From contig NZ_JNJP01000003.1 of the NCBI RefSeq assembly GCF_000701705.1, forward strand, positions 85,497 through 149,496: DNA of 64,000 bases, given 5' to 3'. The position numbers and the translations under genes are program-made. The first letter of the stretch is position 1, and every line of letters begins with the position of its first letter. The DNA is from Bilophila wadsworthia ATCC 49260. Its GTDB lineage: Bacteria; Desulfobacterota; Desulfovibrionia; Desulfovibrionales; Desulfovibrionaceae. Under the pieces are notes generated by a model. It was not told where the DNA came from. It did no database searches and saw only the letters and a program-made list of their open reading frames with translations. This document shows positions 1-9,300 of the stretch, piece after piece.

Positions 1-563
1 CGGTTGCCGACAGCCGGAAAATCCAGCGTCCTGCTGTTCTTCTCCACCGCTTCCCGCGCTTTGGAAGTGTTATACAAATCAAAACGCCGCGCTTCACCGA
101 AATACAGGTTCCGACAAACGTGGATGGGCACGTCTGTGAACACTTCCTGAAAGGAGTGCAGAAGCTCGATGGAATCGCGGTGCCGGTTGATTATCCAGAA
201 AACAACCAGTTCCCGCCGCATCTCCCGCAGGGCTTCCTTCATGATGTCGCCGTAGCTGGCCGTGCTGGTCTTGGTGCGGGCGGCGGCATTGATGACAACG
301 GCATAATCCGGGTAGTTCTGTACAGTGTCCAGCAAATCCGCCCAGCCGTCGGCGTCGTCCAGACTGTTCAGACGGCAGAGCAGATTCGGCAGGGCAAGGT
401 CCTTATGCGCCTTGAACACGTCCGGGTTGTCGGTATCGGTATCCACAAGCAAAATATTCGCGTTCCTGTTGAGAAGATAGTCCACGAGGGCGAAGGAAAA
501 GAGACTCTTGCCGACGCCGCCCTTGCTGCCGCCGACATAGAATACACTGTTCTGAATGTTCAT
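1..563 (-). CDS. traL: TraL/ParA-like P-loop ATPase, C-terminus beyond window
   Basis: The reading frame runs off the left edge, so only the N-terminal ~187 residues are present. It opens with MNIQNSVFYVGGSKGGVGKS, a deviant Walker A motif typical of ParA/MinD-type ATPases, followed by LLVDTDTDNPD, the usual Walker A' aspartate region. The ATG is at 563, two bases after the stop of the upstream gene (TGATCATG), so translation is probably coupled. In IncP-type mobilization regions a ParA-like TraL follows the oriT-binding TraK. The same order beside a relaxase is seen here, so I infer a mobilization accessory role rather than chromosome partition. Confidence 0.75.
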   Translation of the reverse strand, partial: MNIQNSVFYVGGSKGGVGKSLFSFALVDYLLNRNANILLVDTDTDNPDVFKAHKDLALPNLLCRLNSLDDADGWADLLDTVQNYPDYAVVINAAARTKTSTASYGDIMKEALREMRRELVVFWIINRHRDSIELLHSFQEVFTDVPIHVCRNLYFGEARRFDLYNTSKAREAVEKNSRTLDFPAVGN

Positions 564-565
564 GA

Positions 566-937
566 TCAAAGCTCCGAATCGGGTTTGTCCGGCGTGTAGA
601 AGTCCGGGATTTCTTCCTGTGCCTGAGGCGTGACGGGAGGAGCCGCGACGGGTTTCACGGCTTCAGGCCGGGGCTTCGGCTCGCGTTTTCGCGGAGCCGC
701 CTTCGCGGGAAGCACCTTTGCCCGGATGACGGGCGCGGGAATGATCACATTGCCCTCGGCCATGATTGCCGCCACTTCCTTCACCGTGTATCCCTTCTCT
801 ATTGCTTTCAGGATGTTGGCGTTGAGCAGTTCGGCGGCTTCCTCCCGCGTTTTGCCGAGATTTTTGTCCGGCAAATCATCGAGGATTTTCCGCATGGCAT
901 TGATGTCTTTCACCGGAATACGCTTGAATTTTCCCAT
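566..937 (-). CDS. TraK-like mobilization accessory protein
   Basis: 123 residues. The N-terminal ~75 residues resemble the product of 38966-39256 in island 2 (shared MGK start, GKTR, KAxExGY and a terminal RxKxL pattern); the C-terminal ~45 residues are a Pro/Lys/Ala-rich tail. It lies between the relaxase gene and the TraL-like ATPase, the position held by the oriT-binding protein TraK in IncP plasmids. That position is the main reason for the call; I see no recognisable catalytic motif. A DNA-binding relaxosome role is inferred. Confidence 0.6.
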   Translation of the reverse strand: MGKFKRIPVKDINAMRKILDDLPDKNLGKTREEAAELLNANILKAIEKGYTVKEVAAIMAEGNVIIPAPVIRAKVLPAKAAPRKREPKPRPEAVKPVAAPPVTPQAQEEIPDFYTPDKPDSEL

Positions 938-951
938 ATGGCCACTCCCGC

Positions 952-2166
952 CTATCGCATCCGCCTGCGCGGTCGGTTCTGCCGTTCCCGCTCTATGCGC
1001 CGTTTTTCAAGGTCGCCAACAAAGTCTGCAAGCTGCTGTACACTTCGCTGACATCGGTGAACAATCGCTTCAAGGTGCGAAGTTCCGTCTGAATCAACAT
1101 CTGCTTGTCCTCCTGCATGTCCAGTCTCGTGCTGAGGGCCGTCAGCCGAGCGTTGCAGTTCTCCTCCATCCGTTTCAGGCTCTGCGTCAGCATCCGTTCT
1201 GTTTCGGTCATGAAAGGTATCCTCCTGAATCCGGGGCAAAAGAAGAGCTTCCTCGTCAGGGAGCTGTTTCCATTTTGCCGGATAGCGTTTGGTATTGCAG
1301 GCGGCGCGTTTTTCAATGACGCGCTCAAAAGCCGGTTGCAGACGGGCGACCATGCGCCGCGCCGTTTCCTTTTTCTTTTCTTCGGATTCTTCACCCTGAG
1401 CGACTTTGGGCGTCCAGCCTCTGGCGTAAAAGCCTCCCCGGAAGCGCACCTTCATGCCGCTGTTCGGGGCAATGACGCTGATGTAGTCCCTGCCTTCGCG
1501 GTTGATGCGCAGTCCCTGTTCCTTCAGGGTGTTCAGAACATCCGTTCGATCCCGGATAAGTCCCCGCGTCACTTTCTCCCTGAGAAAGGCGTGAATGACC
1601 TCCTTGGCCCTGTCGCGGTCGCTTTCCCTGATTTCCTTGCCCCATCTCGCCATCCGCGCCTTGAACAGGTCGGCCTTTTTTGGAAGTTCATCCCGCGTTC
1701 GCGCCGGATCGTCCGGCCGCGCCCAGCCTTCGCGCCAGTTGAAGAGATCGCGGAAAACATCAAAGTCTTTTTGCCAGCCGGGAGGGCAGGCGTTGAAATC
1801 CTTGCCGCTGGAAAGTTCCATGCGTGGAATGAGGAAATGCAGCTCGTGATGCCCGGCATGGGTATGCCGCACCCAGAGGATATTGCGCTGATCCGCTTCC
1901 AGCCCGGCAAAGGCCACCTGCTCAAACGCATCCATGACTTCCTCCTCCTGTGCCTCGCTGATCTTCTCATCCGGATGCCACGACAGAGCGCCGGAGGTGA
2001 ATTTCCATCGCCGCTCTATGCTGTCGATGAGCGCGCGGGTCATGGCGGGCTCGCCGCGCAGCACCTGGGGCGGGGCTGTGTCTCTCCCCGGATAGTCCGG
2101 GCGTACAAGATAGCGGCTGGGCTTGTCGCCTTCTCCTGTGCCGTGCGGAAAGACCTTCATCAGCAT
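952..2166 (-). CDS. mobA: ColE1-type (MOB_HEN) relaxase MobA
   Basis: 404 residues. A relaxase nicks one strand at oriT and pilots it into the recipient. The likely nucleophile is Tyr19 (SRYLVRP). Residues 101-125 carry HTHAGHHELHF followed 15 residues later by DFN, matching the His-Glu-Asn metal site that separates ColE1 MbeA relatives from ordinary three-histidine relaxases. GGAGG lies a few bases before the ATG at 2166, and the start overlaps the end of mobC. The C-terminal ~100 residues are polar and low-complexity because a second gene (993-1211) is encoded there in another frame. This is a different relaxase class from those of islands 2 and 3. Confidence 0.85.
   Translation of the reverse strand: MLMKVFPHGTGEGDKPSRYLVRPDYPGRDTAPPQVLRGEPAMTRALIDSIERRWKFTSGALSWHPDEKISEAQEEEVMDAFEQVAFAGLEADQRNILWVRHTHAGHHELHFLIPRMELSSGKDFNACPPGWQKDFDVFRDLFNWREGWARPDDPARTRDELPKKADLFKARMARWGKEIRESDRDRAKEVIHAFLREKVTRGLIRDRTDVLNTLKEQGLRINREGRDYISVIAPNSGMKVRFRGGFYARGWTPKVAQGEESEEKKKETARRMVARLQPAFERVIEKRAACNTKRYPAKWKQLPDEEALLLPRIQEDTFHDRNRTDADAEPETDGGELQRSADGPQHETGHAGGQADVDSDGTSHLEAIVHRCQRSVQQLADFVGDLEKRRIERERQNRPRRRMR
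993..1211 (-). CDS. MbeD-like coiled-coil protein nested inside mobA
   Basis: 72 residues in a different frame entirely within the relaxase gene. The start is set by AGGAGG nine bases before the ATG at 1211; the longer upstream part of the frame is not protein-like. The product (MTETERMLTQSLKRMEENCN onward) has leucine/methionine heptad spacing and looks like a short coiled coil. In ColE1 the mobilization genes mbeB and mbeD also overlap mbeA out of frame, so both position and composition fit an MbeD-like mobilization helper. The function is inferred from that parallel. Confidence 0.65.
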   Translation of the reverse strand: MTETERMLTQSLKRMEENCNARLTALSTRLDMQEDKQMLIQTELRTLKRLFTDVSEVYSSLQTLLATLKNGA

Positions 2167-2510
2167 GGCTCGGCCTCCGGTTCATTTTCCGCTGAAGCGC
2201 ATGATGCGAACTCGATAATGCGCTGTTCGATGCCCGCCAGCGCCGTCAATACCTCCACGGCTTCCGCCGCGCGTTTATAGGTGTTGGCCCATCTCGCAAG
2301 TTGATTGATGTTCGCGCCGATGCGTGCCAGTTCCCGCAACCGCCGTTTCTCTTCCGGCGTTTTCCGCAGACGGATGCCAAGGCAGGTCTGGCGGATGTAG
2401 TCCGACATGCTCATGCCGTGCAGTCCCGCGTTGAAGCGGAGGATGTCGCGTTCCTCCGGGAACACGCGCACGACCACGGCTGCGGTGCGAACAGGCTTGA
2501 CGCGCTTCAT
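2160..2510 (-). CDS. mobC: MobC-family relaxosome protein
   Basis: 116 residues. It has the MobC layout: a basic N-terminus (MKRVKPVRTAAVVVRVFPEE), a ribbon-helix-helix-like segment with SMSDYIRQ at ~35-42, and the conserved LRELARIGANINQLARWAN at ~59-77. MobC proteins bind oriT and help the relaxase open the nick region. It overlaps the mobA start by seven bases. The putative oriT lies directly upstream. Confidence 0.85.
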   Translation of the reverse strand: MKRVKPVRTAAVVVRVFPEERDILRFNAGLHGMSMSDYIRQTCLGIRLRKTPEEKRRLRELARIGANINQLARWANTYKRAAEAVEVLTALAGIEQRIIEFASCASAENEPEAEPC

Positions 2511-2543
2511 TGCCTTTCCTGCCTTTTGCCTTTCCGGGGTTCA

Positions 2544-2592
2544 AAGGGGCAGTGCCCCTTGCCAGCCGTGAGGCTATACGCGCAGCGTATAG
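2544..2592. other. Candidate oriT hairpins of island 1
   Basis: Two perfect inverted repeats sit just upstream of mobC: AAGGGGC/GCCCCTT (2544-2550, 2554-2560) and CTATACGC/GCGTATAG (2574-2581, 2585-2592), each with a three-base loop. Origins of transfer usually lie next to mobC and contain such repeats. The nick site cannot be assigned from sequence alone. Confidence 0.4.
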
Positions 2593-3076
2593 ACGAAACG
2601 TAGGCTGGCCCTCGGAGACAATGCCGGACGAATGAACAGGCATCCGTGCGAAAACGAGGACACATGATGCGACCATCGGGAATGCGGTAAGTGCGTATCG
2701 GCTGTGGAGCGAAGTTGTATACGGCGTGTCGCTGGTGGGTATGACGACGGTGCCGGGTAAGTATCCGGCTCATGGGAAAACGGTATGCGGCGAATGCCTG
2801 AACGCTATGCGCAAGCCGTGTAGGCAGTATCCGACGCAAGGCAAGATCGGCATAACACACATGACGGCGCGGACATCTGAAGGCCGGGCGGAAGGCAACG
2901 CCACATGTATCGGTAAAACTCTGCGGAGCGTACGCCGGGGCAGATTTGCATGTATCGTATTCGCCGCATGTCGGTATGTGGGAAAACTGCGGGAGGCGAA
3001 AAACGCTTTTTTGTGTTGTTGCCTTTGTGTTTTTGAACTGCGGACTTCCTTTGACCGAGCCCCCGCTGGAGGCTTC
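2593..3076. other. Non-coding stretch between mobC and alpA
   Basis: No convincing gene. The open frames here (for example on the plus strand from 2726 and the minus strand from 3102) have atypical composition, no Shine-Dalgarno site and no familiar motif. The segment probably forms part of the transfer origin region. Confidence 0.5.
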
Positions 3077-3213
3077 CTCGTCCGTCGCCCGCAAGCATCC
3101 ATAGCCGGAAAGCAAGGTCATCCGGTCAAGGCCCGCGAAGCGGCCCGACAGGGCATGGCCTTGACCGAATGACCGCTTCCGGCACCCGTGCGGGGGTGAC
3201 GGACGAAGAGCCG
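3077..3213. repeat. Large interrupted palindrome downstream of alpA (island 1)
   Basis: The core arms 3104-3133 and 3157-3183 pair almost completely (GCCGGAA..GC..GGTCAT.CGGTCAAGGCC against its complement). An outer CTCGTCCGTC/GACGGACGA pair extends the structure to ~137 bases. A related structure with the same TCAAGGC core and outer CGTCC..GTCGCCCGC arm lies at the same place in island 2 (39456-39590), and a shorter one in island 3 (52373-52408). It could be a terminator for the integrase/alpA operon or a single-strand origin. Confidence 0.7.
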
Positions 3214-3228
3214 GGGAAGAAACGAGGT

Positions 3229-3432
3229 TCATTTTTCCTCCGGTTCGGCGGTGAGCTTTTCCAGAAGCGCGGCAATATCTGCCGCTCGCCACGCCGTTGT
3301 GCGCGGGCCGAGTTTGACGGGTTTCGGATAGCGGCCGCTTTTGCAACCCGCCCACCATGCGCTGCGGCTGACGGGAATGAGCGCGAGTACCTGGGGCAGA
3401 CGAAGCAGAGCGTTACTGGATATATTTTGCAT
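3229..3432 (-). CDS. alpA: AlpA-family excisionase/regulator
   Basis: 67 residues, start chosen from AGGAGG before the ATG at 3432. It has the AlpA/MerR-like winged-helix signature LLRLPQVLALIPVSRSAWW, then GRYPKPVKLGPRTTAWR. AlpA proteins of P4-type elements regulate integrase expression or assist excision. It lies downstream of the integrase gene, as do its relatives in islands 2 and 3. Confidence 0.85.
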   Translation of the reverse strand: MQNISSNALLRLPQVLALIPVSRSAWWAGCKSGRYPKPVKLGPRTTAWRAADIAALLEKLTAEPEEK

Positions 3433-3709
3433 GGAGTTCCTCCTGTCTGGTTATGTTCGGCACAGTATCTCATGGCTTTTCCTGCTCTTTTTATTTTGAG
3501 GTTCCCGCATACAACAGGATAAATCCAATATTGTCCTGTGAGATGCCATTTGTGTTCAAAAAAAATTCAAAATACCACTTGACATGTTTTTGTGTTTAAA
3601 GATGTATTCCTGTAACTTGTTGAAATTGCATAACTCTAATAGCATATAAAATTAATGTTTTCACTGGGCTATATTAGACGTATTTGTCTTTTGCAGGCCC
3701 AAGAAACCA

Positions 3710-4915
3710 CTACCGCATTTCACTGTCCTTCTGTGTCTCTTTGCGTAAGCTGTCCAGATAGTCGGCCCATGCCTGCATCATGCGGTGTCGGTGGGGAAGA
3801 TATTGGGCATGGTTGTAGGCGATACGGGAAGTGTCCTTTTCCTTGTGGGCCAGTTGGCGTTCTATCCAGTCGGGGTCAAAGCCCTGTTCATTGAGCAGGG
3901 TTGAGGCCATAGACCGAAAGCCATGAATGCACATTTCCTCCTTGCCGTACCCCATAGCGCGTAATGCCTGTAGGGGAGTGGAGTAGTGGATAGGCTTCCT
4001 CACACTGTTTCTTGAGGGAAAAAGGTATGTTCCACCCCCGGTGACGGCATGAAGCTCCTTGAGAATGGCAACAGCCTGCGATGACAGCGGGACGATGTGC
4101 GGCTTTCGCATCTTCATGCGTTCGGCCGGTATGTGCCATTCCCGTGTTTCCAGATTGAACTCGCTCCATTCGGCGCGGACAAGTTCGGCGGAACGGACAA
4201 AGAGCAGAGGAAAAAGGCGCAGCGCGCACCTGACCTGAAAATGTCCGTGATAGTTGTCCAGCCTGTTCAGAAGCACACCGATTTTTTCAGCGGAAACGAT
4301 GGTGGCCCTGTGCCTTCCCTGATGCGGACGTATGGCTCCGCGAAGATCGGCGGCAATGTTGCGCGTCACTCTGCCTGTGGCAACGGCGTAGCGGAAAACC
4401 ATGCCGCAATACTGGATGATTCTGTGGGCGATAAGCTCCTTTCCCTTTCTTTCAAGCGGCTTGAGTATCAGCAGCAGCTCTTGCGCCGTGACCTCGGAAA
4501 TGGGCTTCCGTTTCAAAGTGGGGAAAAGATGGAGTTCGAACGTGGACAGTTTCCGCTTTCTGTCTTTTGGGGAATTGTGGATTGTCTGCGTTTCATGCCA
4601 TTCACGGACAACATGCTCGAAGGTATTGGCTTCCGCGAGGAGGGCGGCGTTTTTCATATCCTTCTTGCGTTTGCCCGGATCAATGCCGTCGGCAAGCAGC
4701 TTTTTTGCCTCATTCCGTTTTGTCCGGGCATCCTTCAGGGAGACAATCGGATATTCCCCGAAACTGAGCAGCTTTTCCTTGTCGTTGAAGCGGTATGCCA
4801 TGCGCCAGAGTTTTGAGCCTGTCTTGGCGACATAAAGGTACAGGCCGCCGCCGTCCGCGTATTTTTTCGCTTTTTCAGCGGGCTTCAGATTTCTGATTTG
4901 TGTGTCGGTCAGCAT
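3710..4915 (-). CDS. int: P4-type tyrosine integrase (active-looking copy)
   Basis: 401 residues from the ATG at 4915 (MLTDTQIRNLKPAEKAKKYA); upstream in-frame codons belong to the preceding gene's region. The N-terminal arm-binding domain has the P4 signature ADGGGLYLYV and LLSFGEYPIVSLKDAR. Catalytic residues are present: Arg in FVRSAEL, HGFRS, RQLAHK and the nucleophile Tyr in IAYNHAQYL. Its start overlaps the end of a second integrase (4909-6108) by seven bases, so the pair is probably co-translated. It is presumed to integrate and excise island 1. Confidence 0.9.
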   Translation of the reverse strand: MLTDTQIRNLKPAEKAKKYADGGGLYLYVAKTGSKLWRMAYRFNDKEKLLSFGEYPIVSLKDARTKRNEAKKLLADGIDPGKRKKDMKNAALLAEANTFEHVVREWHETQTIHNSPKDRKRKLSTFELHLFPTLKRKPISEVTAQELLLILKPLERKGKELIAHRIIQYCGMVFRYAVATGRVTRNIAADLRGAIRPHQGRHRATIVSAEKIGVLLNRLDNYHGHFQVRCALRLFPLLFVRSAELVRAEWSEFNLETREWHIPAERMKMRKPHIVPLSSQAVAILKELHAVTGGGTYLFPSRNSVRKPIHYSTPLQALRAMGYGKEEMCIHGFRSMASTLLNEQGFDPDWIERQLAHKEKDTSRIAYNHAQYLPHRHRMMQAWADYLDSLRKETQKDSEMR

Positions 4916-6108
4916 GACGTACCTCTCTGGCTGGATGTATCCCGCAACGCCTTGTCCCGCAGGAGAAAAAGATACCTGGCCCATTCCCGCATCATGGTTT
5001 TTCTTTCCGGCAGATGCTGCCACGGGTCAAAACGTGTGCGCCCGGAGTGCGCCAACTGCATGTCGATGATGTTCTGTTCGTACCCAAGGACGAGCAGCAA
5101 TTTGGCGACAAGAGAACGGATTCCGTCAAAGGACAGTTTTACGCCGTCATATCCGCGCCTGCGCAGGGAAACGGTGATGGTGGATATGTCGATGGGGCGT
5201 TCAGGAGAACGGACGCCGGGGAACAGCAGGGTTCCATGACCAGAGTATTCCTTCAGTTCCCTGAGAATTTTTACTGCCTGCGGCGCGAGAGGTACAATAT
5301 GCTCATATTTCGTCGCCATGCGTTGCGCGGGGATAACCCAGAGTCTGCGGGAGAAATCAAATTCGTTCCATTCGGCACAGCGCAATTCACCGGAACGGAC
5401 GAACAGCAGGGGAACCAGTCGCAGGGCGCACCGCACAGGGAAATAGCCGTCATGCCGCTCAAGGTTCAGCATAATCTGGCCGAGTTTCCCGGCGTCAAGC
5501 GCGGCGGCTCTGTGCCCTGTCTGTCTGGAACGTAACGACGCGGGCAGTTCTTCCGTGGCGTCCCGTGCGGCCTTGCCGGTGGCGACGGCATAGCGGCATA
5601 TCTGGCCGCACACATCCGTCAGCCTGCGGCCTCCGCGCAATTTCCCGGATTGCCGCAACGGTTCGATGGCACTCATAATGTCCTCGGCGGTAACGTCTGT
5701 CATGGCCTTGCCGCCGAAGACGGGAAAGAAATATTCCGTCATCCCCCGCATCATGAAGAAGCGATAGCGGTTTTTACAGTGAAGGGTTTCCCGCTCGTAC
5801 CATTCCATAGCCACGGATTGGAACGTAGCATTGGAGGTAGATATCCGCGCGGCCTTCCTGTGTTCCGCCGGGTCAATGCCGTCCTTGAGCAGAGCCTTGG
5901 CTTCATCCCGGCGTTGCCGTGCGGCGCGGAGTGATACCTGGGGATATTCACCGAAGGAAAGGAGTTTGGCCTTTCGCTCAAAACGGTACGCCAGCCGCCA
6001 GAGTTTCTTGCCGCTGGTCGGAATGAACAGGAACAGCCCGCCGCCGTCCGCATACTTTTTCGGTTTGTCGGCGGCTTTCAAGCCTTGAATAATGTAGTCA
6101 TCCAGCAT
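4909..6108 (-). CDS. P4-type integrase paralogue lacking catalytic Tyr and His
   Basis: 399 residues, full length and alignable with the integrase encoded just downstream throughout (ADGGGLFLFI, LLSFGEYPQVSLRAAR, RYAVATGKA, FVRSGEL). At the active site HGFR is replaced by DGIR, and the nucleophile region IAYNHAQYLPHR is replaced by RFDPWQHLPER, which puts Phe at the tyrosine position. MQLAHS keeps one histidine. The frame is intact and no stops are seen, so the gene looks maintained rather than decayed. It may act as a DNA-binding partner or directionality regulator; that is inference. Confidence 0.85.
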   Translation of the reverse strand: MLDDYIIQGLKAADKPKKYADGGGLFLFIPTSGKKLWRLAYRFERKAKLLSFGEYPQVSLRAARQRRDEAKALLKDGIDPAEHRKAARISTSNATFQSVAMEWYERETLHCKNRYRFFMMRGMTEYFFPVFGGKAMTDVTAEDIMSAIEPLRQSGKLRGGRRLTDVCGQICRYAVATGKAARDATEELPASLRSRQTGHRAAALDAGKLGQIMLNLERHDGYFPVRCALRLVPLLFVRSGELRCAEWNEFDFSRRLWVIPAQRMATKYEHIVPLAPQAVKILRELKEYSGHGTLLFPGVRSPERPIDISTITVSLRRRGYDGVKLSFDGIRSLVAKLLLVLGYEQNIIDMQLAHSGRTRFDPWQHLPERKTMMREWARYLFLLRDKALRDTSSQRGTSC

Positions 6109-6375
6109 AATTTTCTCCGTGTCAGGGGTGCCCGTAAATCCTCATGAATCCAATGGCATCCGATACCCACAAATAAAAATATTTGCAGTATTATCAAAGG
6201 ATTATCTGAGAATATTTCAAGATGCCAATTTGTATGAATACCCTGAATAATACCCGGAAAACAGCGGGATGCAAGACGCTTTTCCTGGACTTCTCTGGAT
6301 GGATAATTTTAGATAATATATTGAAATATAAAATATTATGAGTCTAGATAAGTCTATTTGGACATGAAATGAGAG
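6109..6375. other. Right end of island 1 with TACCC repeats and junction
   Basis: AT-rich stretch between the integrase pair and the interrupted helicase gene. It holds ATACCC at ~6166, 6241 and 6253, similar to the TACCCC arm-like repeats at the ends of islands 2 and 3. The backbone reading frame stops matching helicase proteins near 6375 (after GVNYKL), which I take as the island boundary. The other end lies outside the window. Confidence 0.55.
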
Positions 6376-9300
6376 TTTGTAGTTCACGCCAGTAGCGTCA
6401 AGTTCCCAACCGCTTGTGACCTGTCCGAAAGTTGATGCCCACGCATCAAAGTGTTCAATATTCTTGTCTTTCAGATCATCATACTGCATGTATCGTTGCA
6501 GAGTATAAACTTCGGCAATGGTATTACTGATGGGAGTTCCGGTCATGAAATACACACCACGGCCATCGTTCTTGCGTTGCAGATAGCGGCACTTGATGAA
6601 CAGGTCGAGCGCCTTGGCGGAACCGGTAACATTGCCGAGACCGGAGACGTTCATGGTGGTCTGGAAGGCCAGATTCTTGAACTCGTGGCTTTCGTCGATA
6701 AACAGGGCATCCACGCCCAAATCCGCAAAATCCACGGCCCGGTCTTTTTCCCCTGTTCCGGCAAGCAGGGCATTGTAACGTTCCTCCATTTTCTCGCGCT
6801 GTTTCTCAAGCTGCTTGATGGTGGCCCGTCCGCCTTCAGCGGCTTTGGAAGCCTCAATGGCCTCGATGACCGCATCGATCTGTTCCTTGAGAATCTCCTC
6901 CTGCACATCGCGGGGCATGTCGATTTTTTTGAAGGAACTGTGCGCCACAATAACGGCATCCCAATCGCCGGTGGCAATACGTCCAAACAACCGTTCCCGG
7001 TTCTGTTTGGTGAAGTCCGTCTTGTCGGCTACCAGAATGTTCGCATCGGGATAGAGTTTATAAAATTCATCTTTCCACTGATATAACAAGTGATTCGGTA
7101 CAACAATCATTGGCTTGGAGAGAAAGCCCATGCGTTTTGATTCCATAACTGTAGCCACGCAGGCCAGCGTCTTTCCCGCCCCAACAACGTGGTCAAACAG
7201 GCAAGTACCTTCCTGAATGGCCCGCCACACAGCATTTTTCTGATGCGGGCGCAGTTTGACGGCTTCGGAAGCGCCCACCAGCTCAAGATGGGAACCGTCA
7301 TAGGTCGGAGGGACGTTTGTGTTGAATTTTTCATTGTAGAGCCTGGTCAGCATGTCCCGCCGCTCGTCATCCGTCCACACCCAATCCAGAAATGCCTGTT
7401 TGATTTCATCAGCTTTCTGCATGGCGGCGGCGGTCAGTTCCTGGTCGATGACCATGATGGGCCTGCCCTGGTCGTCATGCTGGCCGCTTTCCTTCTGCAC
7501 CTTGATGGGTTTGTTCATGAGCAGGGCTTCGATAATCTTTCCTGCGGAATATTCGGGAATGCCCCATACGCTGGAGGCAAGCGAAGCATCCCATATGCTG
7601 ACGGACGCTTCCCAGCGGCCCAGCGTCGGCAGATAATTGATGGTCTGCATTCCCTTGCCGCCGTGCAGATGTTCCACGAAGTCGGCAAAGACCTGCGCCG
7701 GAACCCAGGAGGAGCCGAACCTGATGCCGATGTCCACAGCCTCGATGTCTGGCGGCATGGCGGCGGCCAGGGCTTCAACATTGGGAGCGAAACGCGGATC
7801 GGATTCCGCTGCGGCCTGCGCCCGATGCAGTTTGGCCCGGACATTGCCAGTCAGGTATCTGTCGCGGATTTCCCATTCCTCGGTGGAAGGATTCAGGAAA
7901 ATCTGCCCCTGCTCGCGCAACTCCGTCTGAATGTCCTCCGCCGGACGATGCAGGAGCCGCGACATACGGCTGAAATCCACCCTGCCGTTTTCCCGCAGGG
8001 CAATAAGCAGGGCATCCTTGATGGTTTCCGCATGTTCCACGATCTGGGCGGGCCTGAGTACCCGTTGCCGGAAAATGGCGGCTTTTTTCGCTGACGCCGG
8101 ACGAGCCTCGCCACCATGCTTGCGGGCCGTCTCCGGCGACAGGCCCTTGTCGTAATCCAGCTCCAGCGACTCCAGCAGGGAATGTTCCGGGTCGCTCCGC
8201 ATGAGGCCGCGATTGGTCTGGGAATTGAGGTGGCCGTATTTTCTGACAAAGGTATCATACTGCGAGTTGAGCCTCTGGCGCAGCGTCGCCATCCGGCTTT
8301 CATCGCCGTCGCTCTTTTCCTCGTTGAGCAGTTCGCGCAGGGTATCCCGGATTTGAATCATGGAAACCAGGCGCAGACGGGCCGTCTCATTCTTGACCGG
8401 GAAAATGTCGTAATCGCTTTCACCGAATGCGGCGACGGTTTTGAAGACAATCTTCCGGCTTTGCGGCTCCACGCACAGGGCGTCCGCTTTCAGGGACTGG
8501 AAATACGGGCTGCGGATGAAGTCGGCGTTGCGTACCCTGACTTCCGTATTGAGCGGATTTTCCTCCTGCGGAACGAAACAGTTCGCCGGAAGCACGTCCA
8601 GCCGTGCGGCGATTTCCTGTCCCAAATCCGCATGAGCCGGATCGGGCAGGCAGTTCAGCGCCCCCTCGAACATCCCCCCGGAAAAAGCCAATGTGCCGAT
8701 AATCTGCCGTGGATTTTCCACAAAGTAGCTGTTGACCGTGGCCGGACGCCTGCCGCCGTTTTTGAGGTCATCAATTTCTATGGAGGCGGTGTTCACCCAA
8801 TCCCGGCTGCGTTTGTTTTCGCCGTCATGCCGCTGGAAAAACACGATGTCGGTCGTGACATCGGTCAGCGCATTCTGGCGGAATGCCGTTTCCGGAAGGC
8901 GGACAGCCCCCAGGAAGTCGGCGTATTGCGAGATATGCTCACGCGCCGAGGAATCGACGGCATCCATGAAATAGCGGCTGACCACAAAGGCCGCGACGCC
9001 GCCTTCCCGTAACAGATTGATGGATTTGGCGAGGAAATAGTTGTGGGCAGAGAACTTCCGCAGTTCAGGAAAGTCCGGGTCATACAGCGACTGATTGCCG
9101 AAGGGAGGATTGCCGACTACGGCATCGAAAAAGCCTCTGTTGAGTCGGGTAGTTTGGAAACCATTATTTATATGATGGTCATTGGGATAAAGATACTTGG
9201 CGATGGCGGAAGTTGTGGGATCGAGTTCCACCGCAAGAAAGTTCGTGTTAAAATTTTCAGGGCAGAGACCGATGAAATTGCCGATGCCCGCCGAGGGTTC

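Noticed and set aside
1105..2280. Plus-strand open frame of 391 codons
   Set aside because: Antisense to the relaxase and mobC genes, with no ribosome site and no familiar motif.
2687..2695. GTAAGTGCG resembling the nick region of IncP/IncQ origins
   Set aside because: The relaxase beside it is of ColE1/HEN type, the rest of the IncP-like consensus is missing and no adjacent inverted repeat supports it.
2726..3172. Open frames in the mobC-alpA gap of island 1
   Set aside because: Cys/Arg-rich products without ribosome sites; the region is better explained by hairpins and the palindrome.
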